A DNA stretch of 24,235 bases from Methanolobus sp. UBA118 (lineage in GTDB: Archaea; Halobacteriota; Methanosarcinia; Methanosarcinales; Methanosarcinaceae). The translations under genes were made by a program, and so were the position numbers. The notes beneath the pieces are model-generated. The model did no database searches, was not told the DNA's origin, and saw only the letters and a program-made list of their open reading frames with translations. Below, piece by piece: positions 15,200 through 22,858 of the stretch (within the stretch, counting starts at the first letter, position 1; the number at the start of each line of letters is the position of its first letter). The DNA lies in NCBI GenBank assembly GCA_002508635.1, contig DACO01000046.1:1-24235 (forward strand). The letters run 5' to 3'.

Positions 15200-15610
15200 A
15201 TGAGTTCAAAAATTGATCGTTTCGTTCCGAAGCAGCGTAAAATGTCCACCAGAGTTGGCGGCCTGCTTATCATGGTAGGAGAGACCATGTTCCTTTTCTC
15301 CATATTGAACTTCATAATGATAACAAGGCTGCAGTATTATAGTTCAGGGGACAGTTATATCCGGACTCTTTTCCCGCATTACATTGTATTCCTGATCGGT
15401 CTATCTGTAATTGCATTTATCGGGATGATGTTCACATATGTCTACATTTTTCCAAGCAAGCAGAAGTTCTCCCAGGAGCAGGCTATAAAGGATGGTCGAA
15501 GTCCTATGTATCAGAAGATACTGGAGATTCAGAAGGAACTTAATGAGATGAGGACCACAGTTGACTCGCTTTCCGAAAAGGTCGACCGGATGGCTGAGGA
15601 AAGGAACTAA
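15200..15610 (+). CDS. Small two-helix membrane protein with C-terminal coiled coil
   Basis: 136 residues, family not recognised. A basic N-terminus (KIDRFVPKQRKMSTR) is followed by two hydrophobic helices, about residues 20-42 (VGGLLIMVGETMFLFSILNF) and 62-88 (IVFLIGLSVIAFIGMMFTYV). The tail, from about 103, is a charged heptad-rich segment (ILEIQKELNEMRTTVDSLSE) that should form a cytoplasmic coiled coil. The positive-inside rule puts both ends in the cytosol. No clear ribosome binding site precedes ATG 15200; ATG 15242 (Met15) is an alternative. The next gene starts 17 bases after its stop, so it heads an operon with the phosphoesterase and Lhr. The coupling suggests, but does not show, a shared role. 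Confidence 0.75.
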   Translation: MSSKIDRFVPKQRKMSTRVGGLLIMVGETMFLFSILNFIMITRLQYYSSGDSYIRTLFPHYIVFLIGLSVIAFIGMMFTYVYIFPSKQKFSQEQAIKDGRSPMYQKILEIQKELNEMRTTVDSLSEKVDRMAEERN

Positions 15611-15627
15611 GAATTATTTTCAAACAA

Positions 15628-16473
15628 ATGACCACAGAACTGAGACCTATTATCGATGAGCCCGCCCTTGTGGTGGAAAATGAAACAAAGACACTTGTTG
15701 TTGCGGATATACACCTTGGGATAGAGTGGGACCTGTACAGGAGTGGTATTTCCATACCGAGTCGCATGCAGTTCGGACTTGACCGAATGCTGGATTACAT
15801 AAAAAAGGAATCTCCGGGCAGGATCATCCTTCTGGGAGACGTGAAGCATAACGTTCCACAGATATCCTGGCAGGAAAGAGATGAGATCCCCTATTTCCTT
15901 GAATCCCTGGCAGAACATGCGGAAGTTGACATATTTCCGGGAAACCATGACGGAGGTATCGAATATCTGGTCCCGAAAAGATCGGATATAACCGTACATC
16001 CTGTGAGGGGTTCGGTAATAGAGGGAATTGGCTATTTGCATGGTCATACATGGCCAGACCCTGATCTGCTCTTTGCCGATTACATGATCACCGCACACAA
16101 CCACCCGACAATACGCCTGACAGATTCCCTTGGCTATTCGATAACAGAGCAGAGCTGGATCAGGACAAGACTCAAAGCAGATGTGATCAAGGGACATTTC
16201 AGAAGTCTTGATCTGAATTCCGGGAAAGGTAAATGGAAAGGTCCGGAACTGATAATAGTCCCATCCTTCAACGAACTTTGCGGCGGGGTGGCGTTCAATG
16301 AGTCCCTGCATGACGACCTCCTTGGCCCCATGTTCTCGTCCGGTGCGGTGGATATCGATGATGCACAGATCTATCTGCTTGACGGGACACCGCTAGGAGC
16401 ACTGAAATTTATTCGAAAGATGGAAGAGAGCAGACCTCGCTTAAAAAGCAGGAGAAAAGGAGTGAAAAAATGA
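15628..16473 (+). CDS. Calcineurin-like metallophosphoesterase (COG1407 type)
   Basis: All two-metal phosphoesterase motifs are present: VVADIHLG (Asp27, His29), LLGDVKHNV (Asp71), FPGNHDGG (Asn106, His107), YLHGHTWP (His138/His140) and MITAHNHP (His157/His159). The 281-residue length fits the archaeal group that is commonly found next to Lhr-family helicases. As here, its stop overlaps the helicase start (ATGA, 16470-16473). Such enzymes act on phosphodiesters, and the partnership suggests a nucleic-acid substrate processed with Lhr in repair, but the substrate is not known from sequence. The C-terminal tail is strongly basic (RPRLKSRRKGVKK), consistent with nucleic-acid binding. No Shine-Dalgarno is obvious at the ATG. 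Confidence 0.9.
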   Translation: MTTELRPIIDEPALVVENETKTLVVADIHLGIEWDLYRSGISIPSRMQFGLDRMLDYIKKESPGRIILLGDVKHNVPQISWQERDEIPYFLESLAEHAEVDIFPGNHDGGIEYLVPKRSDITVHPVRGSVIEGIGYLHGHTWPDPDLLFADYMITAHNHPTIRLTDSLGYSITEQSWIRTRLKADVIKGHFRSLDLNSGKGKWKGPELIIVPSFNELCGGVAFNESLHDDLLGPMFSSGAVDIDDAQIYLLDGTPLGALKFIRKMEESRPRLKSRRKGVKK

Positions 16474-19301
16474 GTTTTGGGAATATCTTTGATTCATTCG
16501 ATCCGCGGATACAGGAAGCCCTGAAAAAGCAGGGTTTTAAAGCTCCGACAGAACCACAGGAGAAGGTATTTCCGTATATTCTCCAGGGAAAGCATACATT
16601 CCTGGTAGCTCCGACCGGCTCGGGAAAGACCGAGTCCGCCGTTTTGCCGATATTCAATGCCATTCTTTCAAAGACCAAAGAACAGAGAACAGGTATTTCA
16701 GCACTTTACATTACACCCCTGCGTGCACTGAATCGTGATATGCTCTCACGTATCCGCTGGTGGGGAGCTGAACTCGGAATTGATGTACAGGTGCGTCACG
16801 GGGACACTTCCCAGTATGAACGGCAGAAGCAATCACGCAAACCGCCTGATTTTCTGATCACCACGCCTGAAACACTACAGGCAATGTTCACAGGTTCACG
16901 TTTACGGAAGAACCTGAGTTACGTGACACATGTGGTTGTGGATGAGATACATGAGATGGCATCCTCTAAAAGAGGAACTCAGCTTGCTGTCGGTCTTGAG
17001 CGACTTGTGGAGCTGGCAGGGGAGTTCCAGAGAATAGGACTTTCAGCCACAGTAGGTAATCCTGAAGAGGTTGCAAAGTTCCTTGTGGGTGCTGAGCGGG
17101 ATGTTTCTGTTGTGGTTGTGACCCTGCTGAAACTTCTGGAATTCAATGTGCTCACACCCGCTCCCATTGAAGAAGATATAGAGCTTGCCAAGAAAATCGG
17201 TTCTGATCCTGAATTTGCGGCCCATCTGCGCTATATCCGGGATATTGTCGAGGATAATGTCTCCACATTGATTTTTGTCAATACCAGACAGAGTGCTGAA
17301 GCCCTTGCATCTGGCTTTAAGATGCTCGAGCTGCCCATTGGCGTGCACCATGGCTCGCTTTCGGTGGATTCAAGAATAGAGGCAGAAGAATCCTTCAAGA
17401 ATGGTGATCTCAGGGGTCTTATATGTACGTCATCCATGGAGCTTGGAATTGACATCGGTAATGTGGACCACGTTGTACAATACGGCTCTCCCAGACAGGT
17501 CTCAAGGCTTTTGCAGCGTGTGGGCCGTGCAGGTCACAGGATACATGAGGTTTCTAGGGGAACTGTTCTGGCAATGGGTGTGGATGATGTTGCCGAGAGC
17601 ATGGCCATATGCAAACTTGCACTTGACGGCAGGGTTGAGGATATCGATCCGCATATGAACTCCCTTGATGTGGTTGCCAACCAGATATCGGGACTTGTGC
17701 TCGACTTTGGAGAGGTCGGGATTGAAAAGATGTTCTCCATCTTCAAACGCGCCTATCCTTTCAGGGACATGAGCTTTGATGTGTTCAAAAAGGTAGTGGA
17801 ACAGGTAAACGATTACAGGATGGTCTGGAATGAGGAGGGTTCTGATGTCTTCTCACGCAGAAGGAAAAGCTGGCAGTACTATTATGATAACCTTTCCATG
17901 ATTCCGGACGAGAAGAAATACGAGATATTCGATATGGTCACCGGGAGGACCGTGGGTGTGCTCGATGAGGCCTTTGTGATCAACTTCGTAACACCCGGGG
18001 CGGTCTTCATTACAAAAGGCGATATGTGGAGGGTAATTGAGATGAACAGTGACCGTGACAGGATCAAGGTGGAGCCTGTACGCGGGATGGGGGAGATACC
18101 GAGCTGGGTCGGTGAGGAAATACCCGTACCTTTTGAGGTTGCCGGAGAAGTCGGGTCTATACGAAAGACCATTGCCGACCGGATGATTGAGGGCCTGGAA
18201 GATGAGGGTATAGCACTGCAGCTTACACATGACTATCCGGTGGATCTTAACGGAGCTTTGCTGCTTGTAAACCTGATCAGGGAGCAACTGGCAGGTAATT
18301 ATCCGGTTCCGGATTCTCAAATACTGCTTATTGAGAATGATGAGGATGCAGTACTTATCAATGCCTGCTTCGGACACAACACCAACGAGACCTTTGCAAA
18401 GGTTTTGACATCACTGCTTGCTGCAAGATATGGCAGCAGTGTTTCCCAGGAGATCGATCCGTACAGGATACGATTGCAGCTTCCAAGAAGGATAAAAGCA
18501 CGTGAGATAGAACAACTGATACGTGATATACAGCCCGAGCATATTGAGCCTATAATCGAGATGACGCTGAAGAACACCTCGCTCATGAAATGGAAAATGG
18601 TACATGTTGCCAGGAAGTTCGGTGCTCTGAGTAAGGACATAGACTATGACCGGATAAGCATGAAGAAGCTGCTCGAGATATATCGCGGAACTGCCATGTA
18701 TGACGAGGTTATCAGGGAGATATTTCATACCATGCTGGATGTTCGAAAGGCATCGGAACTTTTTATGCAGATTTACTCGGGTGAGATCGTTGTGATCACA
18801 ACCCCTTCTACCCCTGTCGGCAGAGCGGGCTTTTCCATGAAAAGGGACCTGACAGCACCTGAGAAGGCTGACAGGTCCATAGTGATGGCTCTGAAGGAGA
18901 GGATAATGAACGACAGGGTCATACTCTTCTGTGTACACTGTAAGAAATGGATATCAAGAAGAAAGGTCAAGAACGTTCCTGATGAGATCATCTGTCCGGT
19001 CTGTGATTCCGGAATGATAGCTTCTTTAAAACCCTGGGAAGAAGATGAGGTTAAACTTGTCCAGAAGCAGGATAAGGCGAGTTCTGCGGATGATATAAAA
19101 CGTATCAGAAGAGTCTACAGGAATGCCAATATCGTAATGACTCACGGGAAACAGGCTGTGATTGCACTCGCCAGCAGGGGTGTGGGTCCTGAGATGGCAA
19201 CCCGTGTGATCCAGAAGATGAGGCATGATGAAGAGGCGTTCTACAGGGATATATTGGTAGCTGAGAGAAACTATGCAAAGAACAAGAGGTTCTGGAGTTA
19301 A
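16470..19301 (+). CDS. lhr: Lhr-family ATP-dependent helicase with C-terminal zinc finger
   Basis: Superfamily 2 helicase of 943 residues. Motifs in order: Q-like APTEPQ (25-30), Walker A APTGSGKT (47-54), ITPLRAL (81-87), Walker B DEIH (158-161), SAT (192-194), LIFVNTRQSAEAL, and motif VI LLQRVGRAGHR (about 347-357). The winged-helix and Lhr-specific middle regions follow (for example TPGAVFITKGDMWRVIE). Near the C-terminus Cys821, Cys824, Cys842 and Cys845 form a zinc-ribbon, and a short helix-hairpin-like segment (VIALASRGVGPEMATRVIQ) ends the protein. Archaeal Lhr enzymes unwind DNA and RNA:DNA hybrids and are linked to repair and recombination. It overlaps the metallophosphoesterase by four bases, so translation is probably coupled. 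Confidence 0.93.
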   Translation: MSFGNIFDSFDPRIQEALKKQGFKAPTEPQEKVFPYILQGKHTFLVAPTGSGKTESAVLPIFNAILSKTKEQRTGISALYITPLRALNRDMLSRIRWWGAELGIDVQVRHGDTSQYERQKQSRKPPDFLITTPETLQAMFTGSRLRKNLSYVTHVVVDEIHEMASSKRGTQLAVGLERLVELAGEFQRIGLSATVGNPEEVAKFLVGAERDVSVVVVTLLKLLEFNVLTPAPIEEDIELAKKIGSDPEFAAHLRYIRDIVEDNVSTLIFVNTRQSAEALASGFKMLELPIGVHHGSLSVDSRIEAEESFKNGDLRGLICTSSMELGIDIGNVDHVVQYGSPRQVSRLLQRVGRAGHRIHEVSRGTVLAMGVDDVAESMAICKLALDGRVEDIDPHMNSLDVVANQISGLVLDFGEVGIEKMFSIFKRAYPFRDMSFDVFKKVVEQVNDYRMVWNEEGSDVFSRRRKSWQYYYDNLSMIPDEKKYEIFDMVTGRTVGVLDEAFVINFVTPGAVFITKGDMWRVIEMNSDRDRIKVEPVRGMGEIPSWVGEEIPVPFEVAGEVGSIRKTIADRMIEGLEDEGIALQLTHDYPVDLNGALLLVNLIREQLAGNYPVPDSQILLIENDEDAVLINACFGHNTNETFAKVLTSLLAARYGSSVSQEIDPYRIRLQLPRRIKAREIEQLIRDIQPEHIEPIIEMTLKNTSLMKWKMVHVARKFGALSKDIDYDRISMKKLLEIYRGTAMYDEVIREIFHTMLDVRKASELFMQIYSGEIVVITTPSTPVGRAGFSMKRDLTAPEKADRSIVMALKERIMNDRVILFCVHCKKWISRRKVKNVPDEIICPVCDSGMIASLKPWEEDEVKLVQKQDKASSADDIKRIRRVYRNANIVMTHGKQAVIALASRGVGPEMATRVIQKMRHDEEAFYRDILVAERNYAKNKRFWS

Positions 19302-19575
19302 TTTTGAATTAGCTTGTTGAGCATTTTTGTTGATTATACGAATTAAATCCCGGGATGGATCCTGCCAGATTTTGACCTCATTTTCTTTAAGTGCCTTAAG
19401 CATCAATCATGAATGAATGCATACTACGTATGCACTATATAATTTATAAAAACACTCTTTCATGCTGGTATTCTCATCGGACAATCCCACAAAAGCGGCT
19501 TCAATCCAATAGTTTTATATCTGATGTAACGTAAATCAAGGTGATTAAAATCTACTCTAAAGAGAAGGATTCATT
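19302..19575. promoter_or_regulatory. mtaA upstream region with palindromic operator-like site and TATA box
   Basis: TGCATAC-TAC-GTATGCA (19418-19434) is a perfect inverted repeat with 7-base arms. It abuts the TATA-like stretch CTATATAATTTATAAA (19435-19450), where BRE and TATA are expected. A start near 19466 would give a leader of about 110 bases before the ATG. Long leaders and substrate-specific control are known for methanol methyltransferase genes of Methanosarcina; the palindrome is a good candidate for the regulator site here. The ribosome binding site GAAGGA lies at 19564-19569. From 19302 to about 19410 I see nothing specific. Confidence 0.55.
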
Positions 19576-20586
19576 ATGAACATGAAAGAAAGGTTTTTAA
19601 AAGCGTTGAAAGGTGAAGAAGTCGACAAAGTTCCTGTACTGTCCGTAACCCAGACCGCCATTGTCGAAATGATGGACAAGACCGGTGCTGAATGGCCAGA
19701 AGCACACACTGACGCACAGAAGATGGCAGACCTTGCAATGGCAACATACACAGAATGTGGTCTTGAAGGTGTAAGGGCTCCATACTGTCTTACAGTACTT
19801 GCAGAAGCAATGGGCTGTGAAGTCAACATGGGTACAAAGAACAGACAGCCATCCGTTACAGGTCACCCTTATCCAAAAGGTGTTGACAACCTTGAAATGC
19901 CAGAGAACCTCCTTGAACAGGGAAGGATCCCAGCAGTAATGGAAGCACTTGGAATCCTCAAGGAAAAGACCGGTGGAGAAGTACCTGTTATCGCTGGTAT
20001 GGAAGGTCCTATCACACTCGCATCCGACCTCGCAAGTGTTAAGAAGTTCATGAAATGGTCAATCAAGAAGCCAGAAGACTTCCAGACCATCCTCGACTTC
20101 GCATGTGATGCATGTATCGAATACGCAAATGCACTCCTCGATGCAGGCGCAGATGTAATCAGCGTACCAGACCCTGTGGCCTCACCTGACCTCATGGCTC
20201 CTGACACATTCGACAAGGTTCTCAAGCCAGTACTTCAGAAGTTCGCTGACGGTGTCAATGGTCCAATGATTCTCCACGTTTGTGGTGACGTAACCCCAAT
20301 TCTTGAAATGATGGCAGACTGCCACTTCGAATCAATCAGTATCGAAGAGAAGGTAAAGGATCTTGCAGGCGCAAAGGCAAAGGTCGGCGACAAGGTAACA
20401 ATCTGCGGTAACGTTTCAAGCCCATTCGTACTTCTTGCAGGCGACGAAGCAAAGGTAAAGGAAGCTGCAAAGAAAGCTCTTGACGACGGAATCGACGTAC
20501 TTGCTCCTGGCTGTGGTATTGCACCTGACACCAAGTGCTCAAACCTCAGGGCAATGGTCGAAGCAAGAGACGAATACTTCGCATAA
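19576..20586 (+). CDS. mtaA: Methylcobamide:CoM methyltransferase (methanol-type)
   Basis: Transfers the methyl group from the methylated corrinoid protein MtaC to coenzyme M, giving methyl-CoM. The uroporphyrinogen-decarboxylase-like TIM barrel is complete at 336 residues. The zinc site is intact: His234 and Cys236 in ILHVCGDVTPIL and Cys313 in LAPGCGIAP, matching the His-X-Cys...Cys pattern of MtaA/MtbA. Family blocks VTQTAIVEMMD, APYCLTVLAEAMGCEVNMG and NRQPSVTGHPYP are near-invariant. MtaA rather than the methylamine enzyme MtbA is preferred because mtaB lies 2.3 kb away, but the paralogues are close. Codon use is strongly biased to a few codons (GCA, ACA, CCA, GAC), unlike most neighbours, as expected for a very highly expressed gene. 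ATG 19576 has a good ribosome binding site; ATG 19582 is an alternative. Confidence 0.93.
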   Translation: MNMKERFLKALKGEEVDKVPVLSVTQTAIVEMMDKTGAEWPEAHTDAQKMADLAMATYTECGLEGVRAPYCLTVLAEAMGCEVNMGTKNRQPSVTGHPYPKGVDNLEMPENLLEQGRIPAVMEALGILKEKTGGEVPVIAGMEGPITLASDLASVKKFMKWSIKKPEDFQTILDFACDACIEYANALLDAGADVISVPDPVASPDLMAPDTFDKVLKPVLQKFADGVNGPMILHVCGDVTPILEMMADCHFESISIEEKVKDLAGAKAKVGDKVTICGNVSSPFVLLAGDEAKVKEAAKKALDDGIDVLAPGCGIAPDTKCSNLRAMVEARDEYFA

Positions 20587-20595
20587 GTTCAACCT

Positions 20596-20639
20596 GCATG
20601 ACATAGTTCTTAACTATGCATGCAAACCTTTTCTTTTTT
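20596..20639 (+). terminator. mtaA transcription terminator
   Basis: Ten bases after the mtaA stop, GCATG-A-CATAGTT pairs with AACTATGCATGC across a CTT loop: a 12-pair stem with one bulged A (20596-20623). A T-rich run (20629-20639) follows. It ends mtaA before the next gene's promoter. Confidence 0.75.
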
Positions 20640-20739
20640 GAGTTCTGTTTCCTGGACATTTCAAGACTTTTTCTTTAATCAATTCGATGTATTTTCTGAT
20701 ATTTTCACAAATATTTAATAGAACCTAAATCTTATCTTT

Positions 20740-20802
20740 GTTTATAAAAAAATAAACAAACTATGTTTGTCAACTGCGGTTGGGAAACTAATTTTAAAGG
20801 AG
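20740..20802 (+). promoter_or_regulatory. Putative promoter and ribosome binding site of the HyuA-type gene
   Basis: GTTTATAAAAAAA (20740-20752) is a TATA-like element; transcription would start near 20772. AAAGGAG (20796-20802) is a strong Shine-Dalgarno nine bases before ATG 20812 and decides that start over the in-frame TTG at 20767. Confidence 0.55.
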
Positions 20803-20811
20803 TTCTATATC

Positions 20812-22743
20812 ATGCAATTTAGTCTTGGAATAGATGCCGGGGGTACGTATACGGATGCAATTCTGGTAAGGGATTCAGATGGTTCTGTGGTGAGCTCAAG
20901 TAAAGCGCTAACAACTTATCCTGATCTTGTGGGTGGTATAAGAAATGCGATCGAAGCTCTTGATCCAACATACCTTGAAAAGATCAATCTGGTATCTGTA
21001 TCAACAACTCTTGCAACAAATACGGTTCTTGAAGGTACGGGATGTCGGGTAGCTCTTATTCTTGTAGGGGACCATCCTGTAAACGGGGACTTCCCGGCGG
21101 TACATGTACTTTCGACGTCAGGTGGTCATGGTTTCAATGGTGAGGAAATTGAAAAACTTGACATTGATGATGTCAGAAGATTCGCTGAAAGAGTAAAGGA
21201 TGATGTCGCTGCTTTTGCAGTTTCTTCCTTTTTTAGTACTCGTAATCCTGAACATGAACTGGCTATCACTGATCTAATACATGAGGTGACAGGACTGCCT
21301 GTTGTATGTGGCCATGAGTTGTCTCAGGATCTTGGTGCTTATGAAAGGGCAGTTACTGCGGCCTTGAATGCTCAATTGATTCCGATTTCTCATAAATTTA
21401 TTCGTTCCGTAATGGATGAGATCAAAAGAAAAAAGATCAATGCAAGGCTATTGATGCTGAAATGTGATGGCACAGTTGTGGGGTTGAAGGATGCACTGGA
21501 TAAGCCTGTGGAAACAATATTTTCCGGACCGGCTGCAAGTCTTGTGGGTGCATCCTTCCTTTCAGGTCTGGATACCTGTGCAGTGGTGGATGTAGGTGGT
21601 ACGAGTACCGATGTTTCAGCAATAATAGATGGTGTTCCTGAGTTGTCTGAAACCGGGGCAGTTGTAGGTGGATGGAAAACAAGGGTACGTGCAACAAGAA
21701 TGGAAACCTCTGCCATGGGCGGGGACAGCCATGTATGGGTACATTCTAAAAAGACACATATAGGTCCAAGAAGGGTCGTTCCTCTTTGCCTTGCTTCTTC
21801 CAGATATCCGGATTTTTTAAACAAATTAAAGAAAAGTCCGGTTCCGCTGAGAAGCTCTCTGGATAGGAATGTGCAGCCTACAAAGTTCTTTATGAGGTCG
21901 GGGTTTAAACCAATCGGGCTGGATGAGTATGAAACCGAAGTTCTAAATTCGATTGGTAATGAACCGATAAACATTGATGAGATTGCCGTTTTATCAAAAA
22001 GATATCCTTCAACCACTATTCTCGATTCTCTTATACAGAAAAGACTGATACAGGCTGTTGGTTTTACTCCAACAGATGCTCTCCATGTCCTTGGGGAATA
22101 TACTTCCTGGGATGTCGAGGCATCAAAAGCAGGTGCTGAAAAACTTGCAAGACTTAGCAATATTGGCATTCATGAGTTCTGTAATAACGTTAAGGATATT
22201 GTGTCCAGAAACATGGCATTTAATCTGATGTCATATATGCTTCCCGGAATTGATCGCTCCGGAATTAAAAAGATAGTTGATGGAGAGTTTAATTCAAGAT
22301 TTAAGGTGGATATTCCTGTTGTTCTTCTTGGAGGGCCGGTTTCTGCATATAAAGAAAATATGGATAATATTATTGATGCTGAGATAGTCATTCCCGGGCA
22401 TGCAGAAGTAGGGAATGCTGCAGGTGCTCTATTCGGAAAAGGAATTAAAAGAATAGAAATTATTATAAAACCAATTTCAGTAGCAGACCCTGATGAGGGT
22501 TATTTTGTATTTTCTCCAATGGGCAGGAGTGTTTTTCAAGGATACCGTGAAGCTGTAGAATATGCCAATGCCCATGGAAAAGAGCTGGTTATTGGATATA
22601 TGGGTGAATGTGGAGTAAGCAAAGATAACGTTGAAATAAAAGTAATCCAGAAGACATTTTCGCCTGAAGGCTGGAAAAAAGATCCCCTTGAGACGGTGAT
22701 TCAAATTACCGGAATAGGATATCCTAAGAAGTTTATGATGTGA
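20812..22743 (+). CDS. Hydantoinase/oxoprolinase (HyuA-type) ASKHA ATPase
   Basis: 643 residues from the ATG supported by AAAGGAG. Family blocks: phosphate-1 loop LGIDAGGTYTDAIL (5-18), STTLATNTVLEGTG (64-77), ELSQDLGAYERAVTAALNA (169-187), IFSGPAASLVGA (236-247) and phosphate-2 loop VVDVGGTSTDV (258-268). A late VVLLGGPVSAY may be the adenosine motif. Members use ATP to activate an amide or carbonyl substrate in 5-oxoprolinase, N-methylhydantoinase and acetone/acetophenone carboxylases, usually with a HyuB-type partner. No partner gene is in the window, so this is a stand-alone A-type protein. It lies between mtaA and mtaB, which raises a role linked to methanol or corrinoid metabolism, but nothing in the protein shows that. 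It lacks the ferredoxin-like cysteine motifs of the corrinoid activator RamA. Codon use is ordinary, unlike the biased mta genes. Confidence 0.85.
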   Translation: MQFSLGIDAGGTYTDAILVRDSDGSVVSSSKALTTYPDLVGGIRNAIEALDPTYLEKINLVSVSTTLATNTVLEGTGCRVALILVGDHPVNGDFPAVHVLSTSGGHGFNGEEIEKLDIDDVRRFAERVKDDVAAFAVSSFFSTRNPEHELAITDLIHEVTGLPVVCGHELSQDLGAYERAVTAALNAQLIPISHKFIRSVMDEIKRKKINARLLMLKCDGTVVGLKDALDKPVETIFSGPAASLVGASFLSGLDTCAVVDVGGTSTDVSAIIDGVPELSETGAVVGGWKTRVRATRMETSAMGGDSHVWVHSKKTHIGPRRVVPLCLASSRYPDFLNKLKKSPVPLRSSLDRNVQPTKFFMRSGFKPIGLDEYETEVLNSIGNEPINIDEIAVLSKRYPSTTILDSLIQKRLIQAVGFTPTDALHVLGEYTSWDVEASKAGAEKLARLSNIGIHEFCNNVKDIVSRNMAFNLMSYMLPGIDRSGIKKIVDGEFNSRFKVDIPVVLLGGPVSAYKENMDNIIDAEIVIPGHAEVGNAAGALFGKGIKRIEIIIKPISVADPDEGYFVFSPMGRSVFQGYREAVEYANAHGKELVIGYMGECGVSKDNVEIKVIQKTFSPEGWKKDPLETVIQITGIGYPKKFMM

Positions 22744-22762
22744 TTGGAGGTTCTATTTTTAT

Positions 22763-22804
22763 TATTTTACCTTTAAAATGCATACTTTACAGTACGGTAA
22801 AATA
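22763..22804. repeat. Inverted repeat between the convergent HyuA-type gene and mtaB
   Basis: TATTTTACC (22763-22771) and GGTAAAATA (22796-22804) form 9-base arms with a 24-base spacer, 20 bases after the HyuA-type stop. The spacer contains TGCATAC (22779-22785), the same heptamer as the half-site in front of mtaA. Could be a 3'-end structure; the shared heptamer may be chance. Confidence 0.35.
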
Positions 22805-22813
22805 TACTATAAC

Positions 22814-22858
22814 TAAGAAAAAAGAAAAAAAGAGACAAGTTCTAGATTTAGAACTTGT
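22814..22858 (-). terminator. mtaB terminator, stop codon inside the hairpin
   Basis: On the minus strand ACAAGTTCTA pairs perfectly with TAGAACTTGT (arms 22858-22849 and 22844-22835, four-base loop), followed by a T-rich run opposite 22834-22814. The TAA stop (22850-22848) sits at the arm/loop boundary, so the last three codons (Lys, Phe, stop) form the stem. Confidence 0.8.

Noticed and set aside
15607..16311. 234-codon open frame on the minus strand
   Set aside because: Lies opposite the metallophosphoesterase, which has all catalytic motifs. No family features or ribosome binding site on the minus strand.
21390..22169. 259-codon open frame on the minus strand
   Set aside because: Opposite the HyuA-type gene, with no recognisable domain; the plus-strand frame carries the family motifs.
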